This document shows positions 1 to 13,006 of a stretch of 64,000 bases of DNA, one piece after another (positions within the stretch are counted from its first letter, which is position 1; every line of letters begins with the position of its first letter). Source of the stretch: Caprella mutica (taxonomy: Eukaryota; Arthropoda; Malacostraca; Amphipoda; Caprellidae); NCBI GenBank assembly GCA_947561585.1, contig CANNZV010000850.1, positions 146,671 to 210,670 on the forward strand. The letters are read 5' to 3'. The translations under genes were made by a program, and so were the position numbers. Below the pieces are notes generated by a model, which worked only from the letters and a program-made list of their open reading frames with translations, was not told where the DNA came from and did no database searches.

Positions 1-707
1 GTGTTGGAGTACATACGGGTGAATTTCTCACTATAATCAGTTAACTTTATCCCTTATCGGCTTTGTTTGATGTGCGAGAATATTTGCGCACACGAAGCTC
101 CGTACTGAGTGGTAATGAAGCCCCGCCTATTCAATAATACCTGAGAAATATTTTTTTCGTATCTTTGATTATTACTTTTATTTCAAATGGAAATCTACTC
201 TTATGTAGTTACCTATAAATGTGTAAATATCAAATAGAGGTTTTTATGAAGAAAAAATATCGAAAAGTTAATTCGTTGAAATTTTATACGAATTTTAAGT
301 GAGAGCGGGCTCTACCGCGCCAGCATCTTGGTTATTATCAAACTTTTCAGGGCCAGGTTACTAGGGAAAATATCCCAGGAACAAATCCTTCTAGTCTGAT
401 AAAGATAGTACATGGAGTATGTCTGATCCCCTCAGATTGAATAAAGAGGGCAAATTCACCCTCACTTCCCCTGATTTTCTGGCGTAGACATTATTATCTC
501 CCATGAGAATTCGATCTTAGGGTCACAGAGTCTTACGAAAATGGATGTTTTTACTGCTTGGTATATTTTGTAATAATAAGATACATAATAATAATAAAGT
601 AAAACTGTTATTTATAATAAGAGTATCTATTTTCAATAATGATTTATAAGTTTAACTGAAAATGAACTATTTTTAATTTACCGTAATAAGAAATATTTAA
701 AAATAGA
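1..707. other. Non-coding AT-rich sequence
   Basis: I see no gene or RNA here. The stretch around 345-415, with the words 'aatatcccaggaacaaatcc', resembles the text near 7030-7150 and 34980-35035. It is probably a remnant of a dispersed repeat. Confidence 0.5.
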
Positions 708-1466
708 ATTCCAGTATATACGGTATTAGATATTCATTCCAGTATTCACGGTATTAGATATTCATTCCAGTATTCACGGTATTAGATATTCATTCCAGTA
801 TTGACGGTATTAGATATTCATTCCAGAATTAACGGTATTAGATATTCATTCCAGTATTAACGGTATTAGATAATCATTCCAGTATTCACGGTATTAGATA
901 TTCATTTCAGTATACACGGTATTAGATATTCATTCCAATATTATCGGTATTAGATATTCATTCCAGTATTCACGGTATTAGATATTCATTCCAGTATTAA
1001 CGGTATTAGATATTCATTCCAGTATTAACGGTATTAGATATTCATTCCAGTATTCACGGTATTAGATATTCATTCCAGTATTAACGGTATTAGATATTCA
1101 TTCCAGTATTCACGGTATTAGATATTCAATCCAGTATTAACGGTATTAGATATTCATTCCAGTATACACGGTATTAGATATTCATTCCAATATTATCGGT
1201 ATTAGATATTCATTCCAGTATTAACGGTATTAGATATTCATTCCAGAATTAACGGTATTAGATATTCATTCCAGAATTAACGGTATTAGATATTCATTCC
1301 AGTATTAACGGTATTAGATAATCATTCCAATATTATCGGTATTAGATAATCATTCCAGTATTATCGGTATTAGATATTCATTCCAGTATTAACGGTATTA
1401 GATATTCATTCCAGAATTAACGGTATTAGATATTCATTCCAGTATTAACGGTATTAGATATTCATA
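708..1466. repeat. 28-bp minisatellite (about 27 copies)
   Basis: A head-to-tail array with unit TATTAGATATTCATTCCAGT plus an 8-base variable end ATTMACGG. Units differ mainly at the base before ACGG (attcacgg, attaacgg, attatcgg) and in tattc/taatc. There is no ORF and no interspersed unique spacer, so this is a minisatellite and not a CRISPR array. Confidence 0.95.
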
Positions 1467-2374
1467 TCTAAGATGCATGCCTACCCATGGATATCTGCCA
1501 GTGATGAATCACACTCTAGTGAGTCGTATACTATAATGGAATACATTATTATGCAGAAGATAAGCTTATAAAGATTAGGAAAGTTACTAGGATGTCAGAG
1601 AGAAAGTAATAGAGGACATAAATTCTTTCACATTATGTAATACACTTCAATGACCTAAAAATAAAAGAAAGTGATACAGTATTATATTTAAATTGTATAT
1701 CAAATTAATTTATGTGTAAACATAGATAGATGCATGTAATTAAACATATAAATTAGAGTTGTAATCAATTAAAACATGTTATTTTTACAATATTAGTAAT
1801 AATAACGACTTTTTGAAACTCTTGCTGCAGTGTTCTCTATATTAAAATAAGTTACAATTAATACATCACCCCAAAGTTACTAATGTGGTCTGGATCCTCT
1901 CCAAATGTCTAATTGTTTAGGGATCAGAACTTAGGTAGCAAACTTTGTGAGAGTTGATAAGAAACGGGCAGCTGTAAACTTTCTAAGAAATAGCCGTCAA
2001 AAACAAAACTATGAAGTGAAGAAATCGTTCAGGAAAGTTATTCTCTAACTTTCTGAGAGATTGATTTCGTTAAGAACACCAAGTGCTAATTCATGCTCCT
2101 TTATATTTATTTATAGATAATATATTCGGTAAAATCAAGAAGGATTTAATTTATACGGTGTGACTGAGTGGTTGACGAGTCAAATCGGAGTGGAAGGAAC
2201 TTGATTGAATGAAATATAGTTTGTGGTTTTCGTTTTTTTGGGAATATCCGATTACTTTATATTATTTTAGTGTAGATATGTATTTGAATTATTGGCACTC
2301 TAAGTTTTTTTTAGTAATCTTATTCAATTAAAAATAATAATCTTTGTTATATACATCTTTGCACTCATGTAAGT
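1467..2374. other. Non-coding sequence
   Basis: AT-rich sequence between the 28-bp minisatellite and an inverted-end element. No supported gene, RNA or strong repeat seen. Confidence 0.45.
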
Positions 2375-2383
2375 CCTTTCGTA

Positions 2384-3162
2384 GGGTCTATTTCATTTGG
2401 GTCGCGGTCATTTGGGTCGTAGTCATTTGGGTCCGTTTATGAATGCTTTCTCAGTTTTAAGGTTAATTTATAAAATATTTCAATATATAATGAAATTTTA
2501 ATATAAAATAAACAATTAATGCCATTGTTTCCTGTTCAAATTTGGAATGTTCAGGGATTATCTGTTGAATAATTTACCTAGAACCAACAATAACATCGAA
2601 GGTTATCGTAACGCATCTTGCTTGCATCCAAACATATGGAAATTCATAGATACATTGAAAAAAGAAGAAAGTCTAGCTGCAACAAAGAAAATGCAGGTTT
2701 AATGCGGTGAGCCATTTCATGTGAAAAGAAGTACAGAGACGCTACTGTAAAGCTTCAAAATATTGTAAAACGGTACAACTCAGACGATCAATTATTGTTT
2801 TTAAAAAACATTGCCCACAATATGTGGTAATAATTTTTTCTATACTATGAACTAATTTAAACCTTCGTGTTTAAAGCTTATTTTACCATGTTAGACGTAG
2901 GCAAACCTTTGTTTGTAAAAAATCTTATTTCTTAGAGTATGCTAAATTTTCATTGTTCAACACGTTGCGGAAGCGCATTAAGTGTTTTTTTATGTATTAA
3001 AATTTCATTAAATTTTAAAATATTCTATTAATTAACCTTAAGACTGAGAAAACATTCAATTATACAAACGATAAATTAACTATGCATGTTTATTATACGT
3101 TTTGTAAACACGGACCCAAATGACCACGACCCAATTGACCGCGACCCAAATGACCGAACACA
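2384..3162. mobile_element. Inverted-end (foldback-like) element, 'catttgggtcg' subfamily
   Basis: The left end has three tandem phrases of the type TCATTTGGGTCG (2391-2432). The right end has the same phrases inverted (3111-3152, CGACCCAAATGACC). The interior is AT-rich with no transposase. Both flanks read CCTTTCGTA (2375-2383 and 3163-3171), a perfect 9-bp match interpretable as a target-site duplication. Read inward, the right terminus is GGTGTGTTCGG-like when the flanking CC is included, which agrees with other family members in the window. Confidence 0.75.
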
Positions 3163-3171
3163 CCTTTCGTA

Positions 3172-4112
3172 TATAGTATAACACTTAATAAATGGACTTT
3201 ATATATACGAAGAATCAAGAGGCAAATATATACCTCCAAAATATTAAAATTTAAATACGTCTATTTACAACTACACACTTTGAACTGCGTGAATCAATTT
3301 AAAATATCAGTACGAAACCATGGCGTAGTTTCAGGCAAAATAATGGTATTTTGCTTTTGATCCAATACAAGGTTCAGTTATTGGCATAATAAGATTTACA
3401 TTCAAACTAGATGGAATTTTGATTGACGATAAATTGGATTTTGATCAAACTGTCAGGTCGCATCATTGGATTGCGGACAGAATATGAATGCAATGTTTGA
3501 TTTTTGGTCGCTAAAAGCTGATAGGAATATTTGTTTTTCGCAAAGAAAATAAAACAAAAATATATATTCTTGTTAGCTAAGGAATTTATGATATGTTTAT
3601 CCATACTTTATCATTATGGTTGTGACAATATGCTTTAAAATCATAGATCTTTAATATATTATAGACGTAGAGAATTAAAGAGTTCTGCACCTGCGGTATA
3701 TAGTATTCGATACCATTTCATTTCTTCTAAGACATTCTTAAGATCTACCATTTTGAAAGCATATTATCACAACCCTGGAAATGAGTAATAATTACTGTAT
3801 AATGATTAGATAGAATATTTTCTCCGTAAAGGTATAGATTGTGAATAGAGTGATTAAATATTATGTAAATTTCGTATGAGTATTTTTTTTAAATATGATA
3901 AAAAATCTAGTGTAACTCATAATATAATATATGAATTGATGATAAGGGCAAATATGAAATGTATATTCATATATAATTCTGTGTTTAGTGTGTTTGTTCC
4001 TGTCCGATCCGTGAGTTTGTCCGTGTGTTTATTTAGCTGTTCGATGCATCCATTTATCTTGTAACGGTCCAACGCCAGGCATAACTTCCCTGAGGGATAC
4101 CAGGAGATACGG
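3172..4112. other. Non-coding sequence
   Basis: AT-rich. The short open frames here have no recognisable domain or codon bias. 4000-4030 holds a short pyrimidine-rich 'tgtccgatccgtgagtttgt' stretch like the simple repeat at 42351. Confidence 0.4.
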
Positions 4113-4303
4113 AGGGATACAATAAGTGGATACGCGTGAGCGACACAAAGGGATGCAATAAGTGGAGCAGTGTGAGGGATGTGAATGGATGCAATAGATG
4201 GAACAGTGTGAGAGATGTGAAGGGATGCAGTAAGTTGAGCATTGTGAGTGATGTAAAGGGATGCTATAAGTAGAGTATCATGAGTAATGTGAAGGGATGC
4301 AAT
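4113..4303. repeat. 36-bp degenerate minisatellite (about 5 copies)
   Basis: The unit resembles GGATGCAATAAGTGGAGCAG followed by TGTGAGGGATGTGAAG. The copies are clearly diverged, unlike the other arrays in the window. A 62-codon minus-strand frame through it is a by-product of the repeat. Confidence 0.8.
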
Positions 4304-5396
4304 GATTACAGTTGAATGTTAAAACTAAATGGGGATACGGTGACGGACGTCATCTTTGTCACTGTACCTAATTTCTTAATAAGAATGTTATATTCAATAC
4401 TATTCTATTCTTTATTAAAAAATATCATAACTAATTTTATAACAAATAATAAAATAGTACAAAAAACACATAGCCAAAATTTGAAAATTTAAGATTTCGT
4501 CCCCTTGTTAAAGTTCAAAGATCGAACATACATTTGTTCAAGAATATACATTTGTATATTCAAGACTAATATACAAATTATATCAAATTTGCATAATGTA
4601 CATTGAGTATACAGATGTAAATATAAATTAGTAATTTACATAGTGCAATTTGATTAAGGTATGTTAATTAAATTGTAAAACGAGTATTTTATGCCATTCG
4701 AATATTATTTCTTAATTACCTCAGGAAATGATTTAATCATTAGCTTCCAAATGTGATATTTACCCTCGCTCAGAATAAAATTATCTTAATTGACTTGCCG
4801 CAGTTTTACTGGGTGAGTTTGCTCTCTAATTGAGAGCTTTATTACACTGTATCAATTAAAATAACTCTCTGTGAAGAAAATTAGTTGATTTTTGAAGTGA
4901 ATTGGTTTCAATGAAAAGAATTGTAGATAGTTTCGGGTTTTTCAATTGAGTAAAATTATATTTATCATGATTTTAAATTCTATTTTTTATAATATATTTT
5001 TTCAGCGTATCGAAATTGTGGAACTATCCAATAACTCGAAACTAACCCTAAATTGAATTGGTAAGTGTAAATATAATTTAAAGTTTTATGTTTATTATCG
5101 GTATTCAATACTAGATTTCAAGTGAGTTTCAAAATTTCAAATAAGACATTTTTATATTTCAAATTATTTGTTTCTATATACATTTTATTCTAGTGATTCA
5201 CATATCAATTTGTAACGTACAAAATATTTAGAATCAGGAATAACATGTATTCCCTCATATTTGTAGATCAATATTTATGGACTACAGATAGTTCATGTAC
5301 AGTATAATTTTATATTGTACATATGCCAGATAAATCCAGGCAAGCGTCATATTGGTGAAACATATAATAGTTTTCTTCTCCATTCATTCTTATAAT
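4304..5396. other. Non-coding sequence
   Basis: AT-rich, with no supported gene, RNA or structured repeat. Confidence 0.4.
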
Positions 5397-5688
5397 AATC
5401 AAGTTTTCATAATCAAGTTTTCATAATCAAGTTTTCATAATCAAGTTTTCATAATCAAGTTTTCATAATCAAGTTTTCATAATCAAGTTTTCATAATCAA
5501 GTTTTCATAATCAAGTTTTCATAATCAAGTTTTCATAATCAAGTTTTCATAATCAAGTTTTCATATTCAAGTTTTCATAATCAAGTTTTCATAATCAAGT
5601 TTTCATAATCAAGTTTTCATAATCAAGTTTTCATAATCAAGTTTTCATAATCAAGTTTTCATAATCAAGTTTTCATAATCAAGTTTTC
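5397..5688. repeat. 14-bp minisatellite (about 21 copies)
   Basis: A nearly perfect array of AATCAAGTTTTCAT. One unit near 5564 has att for aat. The low divergence implies recent expansion or homogenisation. Confidence 0.95.
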
Positions 5689-8600
5689 TATAAAGTATCA
5701 AATTAATTAATCAATTTTCTGTAAATAAAATATTCCCTTCTAGATCGAGTTCAATTTCAATCTATTATTTTTTGTTGATAATTGAGGTATTCCCATATGT
5801 GCGAGATTCCATATATTCGATATTCCAAATATTCGGGATTCCACTGTATTTTTAGATCAAATATTTGAGTTAACATCCAATTCGAATAGAATTGAAATAT
5901 ATTTCACTGAAATTTTTGAGTCGCTATATTTTTCGGAGTGATCTTCCAACCCACATAGCGTATGAGAATTGTATTGCCTTTTCTGTCTATTCTTCAATAA
6001 ATGTACATAAATACATTTTACTTAGTTACTATCATATGATGAATAAAAAATTATTAAATATAAAATAATAAAATGGAATAAAAACTTTTTTTTTCATTAT
6101 AGTGACGGCAAGTTAATCAATTTTATTAATTAATTATATCATTCATGTTCTGGAAGAATGAACTATCCAGGCCAATTAATGATATTGCAATTAATTAGAT
6201 CAAATGCATCTATATTGGAAAATATTTTCTTGATATAATTAAATATATTTTTATGTATGTATCAATCTTATTCGAATTTGATACTTAAGCTAGTGAATAA
6301 AAACAATTTTATCTTTACTTTTTTTACAATGAATTATTATTCATATAATAGAATAAGCCAGGAATGTGTGTTTTTTTACTGAATATTTGGTAAATAATTT
6401 TTAGCTAAAAAATATATGAATAAAAAAGTGTAATTTAGATTTTCTGAAGAACAATGAGTGTTCTTTGAAATTTGATTCATTATTGGCACATTGATATTGC
6501 AATTGACCAGAAGTTAAAATATTCTACAATTGTTTTAGGATTCTTGAAAGTTAATATTGGTTGAAAATGTTGATTTTTATGTAGATATTTAGGATACAAA
6601 ATATCGTACATGTATGAACATATATTCATGTATGAATAGTTTCATCGTGGTGACTTGCTAAAATTCTTGGGGACATTCCGAAGCATTCTGCAATTTGAGC
6701 AGCTGTTCCTATCATCGATAACAATATGTATGTATATGTGAAATATGGTTATCGATGAAATGGGTATGACGTAAATATTTGTCTATGTTTACATGTAACA
6801 TTCCAAGAATCAAACGTAAATGCAATAATTTCACAATTCCATTGAATTTAAATGATCTTTATTGCATAAAAATATTTACGTTAGATATTCATGCATTCTG
6901 TGCTTTTTTCATTACGATGTAAATCCTGTCATAATTAGTTATGAATTATCGGATAGTTAACCTGCAGGCCAAATATGAATACCAATAAAAATAACGAGTT
7001 CAAATGTTAAATTTTATATAAATTTCTATGACTGATATCCAGGCAAGAAGGAATTATCCCTTGGATATCAAGGGAATAGCCCAGGATTAAATCCTCCTTG
7101 CATGGGATATTTACACTATATCCCAGGAAAAAATTCTTCTTGCTTGGAAAATGTGGAAATGCCCGATAATTCATTAATTACCCTATAAGTAAGAAACATT
7201 ATGATAGGCTTATCCCAGTTAGAAATAAGTGTAGCCTCTTCGAAAGCCACCAATGACACTGTATACCGATATTCATCGAAACTACTAGACCAATTTTTAA
7301 CTGTGATAGAATTTTTTTGTCATTTTCCTTCTGGAAAGTACGATATGTTATCAGTTAAGGTGAGATAAAGATAACACTAACGTCGCTGCTCTTTGTGTAG
7401 TGATTTATGAAGATGGTTGAAGAGCAGACGCATCTGGTTCAGTGACACAATCATCAGATGGAATATTCTGCATAATTCACACTTTGAATGATGGAATAGA
7501 TTGATGAAATGGGGATAATATATTATATCCATGGATGCAACAGTATATTATTATTATAGAATCTTATATAAATATAAACAAATATTATATCATACATGCA
7601 TGGGTGATAATATTTCAATCCATATAATATGTGTGATTATCTTGCCCATAATTTTCTTCATATATTATAAAATTAATAATAATCATATGCGTGGTTTTAA
7701 TGCATTGGCTTACAGTGCCTAGTGGTCGATTTTCGATAATTGAATAAATAATAATTCGACAATAGGATAAATTTTAGATAATAAGTAATAAAAATATATT
7801 ACGAAATGCATGTTAGAAGGAAGAAGGACACGGGACCCTATTTTTATGTATTTCATCAGTTGGATTGTTTTTCGTTTCCTGTAGGACATCTGATTCTCCT
7901 ATGAAATAGGATATTTCTTATTTTTAGGTTTTTCTATTCCAACCATTAGAATAGTATATAAAATATATGATATTCGTTCTTAAATAAATTTTGTTTGACC
8001 AAAGCAAAATTTAAGTTATATACTACAATACACTTGGATATTATATTTATATATACCTAATGTAAATTTATTGCACCTTATAATAATAAACAAACAATTA
8101 ATAATTATCACCCGAGTTTAATGTTATTCATAACATACGTGCTGATGAAAAGCAAACACAGTATCTAAATACCTTCTCTACGTAATTAATAGCAATGTTA
8201 TTGTGCAGGTAGGAGGATATTAAATCTAAGACTTGCATGGCTCTGGTTTATTGCTGGCAGTTTGCAGGCATGAATAGGTATTCTGTAATGCATTTAATAA
8301 AATATACTTCAGGTAATATTATAACTATAGTATTAGTAATTATTTATCTGATTATACAGTAATCTTATTATACCTACTAATAAGTATTACAATTGATATT
8401 CAAATTTAAGTTGGTAAAATCTGTGATTTTCGGCACTTTTTCTTGCGGACTTCGAGCAGAACCGTCGATTCTTGAAGGTACGTTTACAAAGACCATAAAT
8501 TAATTCATTTAAATTATTACCACCGATAGTATAGTTATCTAAAGAATTAACCGATATTTCCCAACACTTTTACAGGTACCGATATTATCGTTGTATTACC

Positions 8601-9461
8601 ATTCTATTATCGACACCCCTTTGCTATAATAAAATTCACACAGAAGGTAAATATTATAATGTGACTGGACGTTAATTAGAATGAAGTTAAGAAATGTAAT
8701 TAATAAATGAACAGCAAAGATATGTAATTGATAGAATTGCTTCTTTTTATTGTATTGAAAGGTATTTAATTAGCTGCTGTCATCATTATAAACTAATTAG
8801 CGTTCCTTCGGTTGACGTTAATTATATACTCTTGATTTGATTATTAAATTGAATAAATTAGACATTAAATATTGTCGAAGAGATTATAAAATTATCAATT
8901 GATAATAATATTTCAATAGCTATTTATTTCTTTATAAAGTGGTTTCTAAGGTTTAATTATAAAACTTAATTAAATCGATCTTTTATCTATATACCATTTT
9001 AACCATATATAATACCTATAAAGTTATGGTGGGATTATAGAAGATTATGGTTGGTCTCCTCTTAATCTTCTATGGCCCTTACACATAATTTATATTATAT
9101 TTTTTTAATAACCAAACTTTTGAAAGGTATATTTTAGAGTTCCCCATGTTAATCTCCTAAAGCCCCACCATAATTTTCTTACTGGGTTATAATCCTTGAT
9201 CATTTTTAAATATTATGACAATAATTTGGTCCCATTCTTTAAGTCATTAAAATGTTCAATTTCCATTAAATATAATAATTACGCCATTAAGCTTGAGTTT
9301 TATATCCATCGAAATTAATCGAGTTAATTAAGATATAATTTAATTAATCATAATGTCATTATCCCCAATCGAATAAAATATTAGACACTGATTAGGAGTA
9401 ATTAAATTAAATGTTTCGATATTTTCTTTCAATTATGAAGCCATCCATTATAAGCTTGAGA
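5689..9461. other. Long non-coding stretch
   Basis: About 3.8 kb of AT-rich sequence with scattered stops in all frames. 7030-7150 repeats the 'tatccaggcaagaaggaatt' type words found near 350 and 35000. 8420-8480 is more GC-rich and ends in GAAG followed by gtacg, but no reading frame or partner exon could be tied to it. No RNA gene recognised. Confidence 0.4.
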
Positions 9462-9674
9462 CTTGAAATAGAATATAATGCTCTTGAAATAGAATATAAT
9501 GCTCTTGAAATAGAATATAATTCTCTTGAAATAGAATATACTGCTATTGAAATAGAATATACTGCTCTTGAAATAGAATATACTGCTATTGAAATAGAAT
9601 ATAATGCTCTTGAAATAGAATATACTGCTCTTGAAATAGAATATACTGCTCTTGAAATAGAATATACTGCTCTT
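9462..9674. repeat. 21-bp minisatellite (about 10 copies)
   Basis: The unit is CTTGAAATAGAATATAATGCT, with ATTG/CTTG and aat/act variants. Because 21 is a multiple of 3 and the unit lacks stops, it gives a fake repeated peptide (LEIEYNA) on the plus strand and another on the minus strand. Confidence 0.95.
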
Positions 9675-9726
9675 AATTAATGAAATGTTCTTAATTTTAA
9701 TGAAATAATAAATTGATAGTCTAATA

Positions 9727-10382
9727 CAGTTAAACTCCTCTATAATGAAATCCTGTATAGTGAATGAATTTAAAGTCATTAGTTAGGAAGTAGTCTCTAT
9801 AGTGAATAAATTTGGTTAATAATTGTCTTTTTTTTTAAACTAATTGCTATTATATTAATGGCGAATATTGTATTTCATGAATATTGGATTAATAACACGA
9901 AAAATAGATAAGTTTTACAACAAAATTATTCATTAATGTACTGAAATAACTCCAAAATAATATAAGTAATTCAAGTATCACAGTTGTAGCGGGTTGGAGT
10001 GCACCCTGTAGATTCTCTTCTCTAACTGCTAAACAACCTAGGAGTGGTGGGAGAGGAATTCTCCAACTGTCTGGATGATGGAGATGTGGTCTCCTTCCAC
10101 TCCCTATTTGAAGTCTATGATTTTTTGTGCTTCGATAGTTTTGGAAAAGAAACTCTAGGCTACAAACCACAAACATTTTAAAGAATTTGTGCGCTTTTCA
10201 ATTATTAACGTGTTACAATTAGTAAATTTAATTGTTTAATGTAACTATACCAGACTGCGGGTTAATTTTTGCTTTATTTCCTTCTATATTATTTAATCAA
10301 TTTATAGTTTTATTGGGCAGAGGATTCTCTCTGCGGTCTTTACATTTACTATACAGGATTTCATTATAAAGGAATTCTACTG
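9727..10382. mobile_element. MITE with pogo/Tigger-like termini
   Basis: Terminal inverted repeats of about 35 bp. The left begins CAGTTAAACTCCTCTATAAT (9727). The right, read inward, begins CAGTAGAATTCCTTTATAAT (ends 10382), and both continue GAAATCCTGTATAGT. CAGTAGAACTCC-type ends are characteristic of pogo/Tigger (Tc1-mariner superfamily) MITEs. A TA lies directly left of the element, while on the right a TA lies one base out. The interior has a 95-codon minus-strand frame with no recognisable domain. Fragments of the same terminus occur at 30322 and 50927. Confidence 0.65.
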
Positions 10383-11182
10383 GTATATGATTAGGTAATA
10401 TAATATACAATTTATCCATGATTGCAAAATTTTTATTCAGTATATTTAGTTATAAAATATAGGTTACCTACCTTAAAAGCGGGTTAGCAGTCTTCTGGGC
10501 CTTATACTAATGGTAATCTATACAAGAATTTTTTTTGTGTGTTCTTGGATAGATTTTTTAATTGAAAATTAGTAAACCATTCGATATATTTGCATTCGAC
10601 AGATCATATATAATATATATAGCAATAGTAATATACATAAACATACGCACCGATGGCTTCTAAATTAGCATAATGCTATTTAGTTTGGACTACATCTCAT
10701 ATATATTCAAAGGCACAGAACTTATCCACCTTTGAAATGGTAATGAAGAAAGTCTGTTTTGATAACCGGGGAGTTATACTTCCAATATTATGATTCTGGG
10801 GATTATTGTATTGAAGTTAGTTAGGAAGTGTACAGTTTGATATTTTGTGTTATTCGAGTGAGTTTCAAAAATATTTGTATTTTGTGATTTATATAATTAA
10901 TATATTCTTAGATATTTATGAATGAAATGAATGAAAAGTTACATTTTGTTTGATCAAACAAAAAAATAACTCAAAAGTAAGAAAAAACACTGTTTTTTTT
11001 CATATACCTATATCTTTATATGTAAGGCTAATATATATGAGAGAATATACAAGCAAATATAGTGTATGTACATAGTATGTTCTGAAACCTATTTAACACA
11101 GTGACTGCTTGTTGTTATAAATATATAATTAACTATATGTGCCATTCCATATTTAAAAATCTACTTAAAAACAAAATCATTT
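10383..11182. other. Non-coding sequence
   Basis: AT-rich spacer with no supported feature. Confidence 0.4.
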
Positions 11183-12073
11183 CGAAGTCAGAGTCGCTTG
11201 TAGAAGTAGGTATGAACACTGTATCACCTTCTGTGTACCATCGGTGTCATTTTGACGTCAAACCCGCTAGTAGAAGTAGGTATCGACACTGTATCACCTT
11301 CTGTGTGCCATTGGTGTCATTTTGACGTCAGAGTCGCTATTTGAAGTAGGTATGGACACTGTATAACCTTCTGTGTACCATCGGTGTCATTTTGACGTCA
11401 AACCCGCTAGTAGAAGTAGGTATCGACACTGTATCACCTTCTGTGTGCCATTGGTGTCATTTTGACGTCAGAGTCGCTATTAGAAGTAGGTATGGACACT
11501 GTATAACCTTCTGTGTACCATCGGTGTCTTTTTGACGTCAAACACGCTAGTAGAAGTAGGTATCGACACTGTATAACCTTCTGTGTACCATCGGTGTCAT
11601 TTTGACGTCAAACACGCTAGTAGAAGTAGGTATCGACACTGTATAACCTTCTGTGTACCATCGGTGTCATTTTGACGTCAGATTCGCTAGTAGAAGTAGG
11701 TATCGACACTGTATCACCTTCTGTGTACCATTGGTGTCATTTTAAAGTCAGATTCGCTAGTAGAAGTAGGTATGGACACTGTATCACCTTCTGTGTACCA
11801 TTGGTGTCATTTTGACGTCAGAGTCGCTAGTAGGAGTAGGTGTTGACACTGTATCACCTTCTGTGTACCATTGGTGTCATTTTGACGTCAGAGTCGCTAG
11901 TAGGAGTAGGTGTTGACACTGTATCACCTTCTGTGTACCATTGGTGTCATTTTGACGTCAGAGTCGCTAGTAGGAGTAGGTGTTGACACTGTATCACCTT
12001 CTGTGTACCATTGGTGTCATATTGACGTCAGAGTCGCTAGTAGAAGTAGGTAATAACACTGTATCCCTATCTG
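11183..12073. repeat. 70-bp minisatellite carrying CRE palindromes (13 units)
   Basis: Tandem units of 70 bp, with the marker word GACACTGTAT at 11214 and every 70 bases after. Each unit contains CTTCTGTGTACCATYGGTGT and CATTTTGACGTCA. Eleven of 13 units keep a perfect TGACGTCA (for example 11253-11260, 11323-11330, 11393-11400). The first unit and the one at 11743 are mutated. The last units share TAGGAGTAGGTGTTGACACT, indicating local homogenisation. Confidence 0.95.
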
Positions 12074-12733
12074 AGGACCAAACCAACAACTAGATATATA
12101 TCGTAATCTCTCCAATTCGTCACCGTAACTTATCCTCCAAATTACAAGCAATCATATTTGGTATGAAATAAGTTGAGCGAGTGGAGCAAAGTAAACACAT
12201 GTAAGCTGTGCAAATATGGGTTACTTTGGTATGCAGGCCCCAATGCAGTTTCTGTTTTATTAGAGTCGTGTTACTCCGCCTCTATTGCATTTACCAAAGG
12301 AAATAGTGGGATAAACGTGTTGCTTTTCATTGCTATATTGATAGTTGCGTATGATAATGACAGTATTTTGTTGAAGAGATTTATTATATGAATTCAGACT
12401 GGTAAAATAGTTACAAATAAAAGGGTTTAAAAATATATCTGAATGAATCTAATCTAAATATCTAATCAAGCCAATTCAGTCGCCTACATTGGGAAATTGA
12501 GGGGAATGAATATGGAAAACTATAGATTTTTTAATTTATATAAACATTAAAAGGAAATAATACTAAATTTATTAATAACTGTTTAAATATTAGTTATTTA
12601 ATAGTTATTAGTTAATGATAACATGTTAATGATTAACCCTAATTCATATTCATAGTAAACTGAATATAGTAATTATCAATAAAATGGAAAATAATGTTTT
12701 GGTATTTTTTAAAGTTTCAAATCTTGTATCATT
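12074..12733. other. Non-coding sequence
   Basis: A 72-codon frame at 12173-12391 lacks an ATG start (it begins TTG) and has no recognisable domain. I do not call it a gene. No other feature seen. Confidence 0.4.
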
Positions 12734-12742
12734 GTTTTATTT

Positions 12743-12997
12743 GGTACACGTAAAACTGTCAGGTGGAAAACTGCCTGTCACTTACTGGCAATTTAATGAC
12801 TTTAGTTACTAATAATATTAGTAATAAAGTAACTTGAATATCCATTAACGAAATGAAATTAAAATGTTCTCAGAATGTGTTTATAACTAAATGATATTTC
12901 AGAAAAAATATACATAAATTGACAGTAAGTGACTGGCAGTTTTCCACCTGACCGTTTTCCACCTGGCAGTTTTCCACCTGGCAGTTTTCCGGACACC
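12743..12997. mobile_element. Short inverted-end element, 'cagttttccacctg' subfamily
   Basis: A compact 255-bp member. The left end is GGTACACGTAAAACTGTCAG; the right end, read inward, is GGTGTCCGGAAAACTGCCAG. The right side carries three to four tandem TTTTCCACCTGGCAG phrases (12937-12990) and the left has one to two copies. It is flanked by a perfect 9-bp target-site duplication GTTTTATTT (12734-12742 and 12998-13006). This is the clearest definition of element ends and duplication length for the family in the window. Confidence 0.85.
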
Positions 12998-13006
12998 GTT
13001 TTATTT

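Noticed and set aside
708..1466. CRISPR-like repeat of 28 bp
   Set aside because: There are no spacers; variation is limited to point differences between tandem units.
9411..9779. Frames on both strands encoding LEIEYNA-type and FYFKSSI-type repeats
   Set aside because: By-products of a stop-free 21-bp minisatellite.
9889..10176. 95-codon minus-strand frame
   Set aside because: It lies wholly inside the pogo-like MITE 9727-10382 and matches no transposase that I know.
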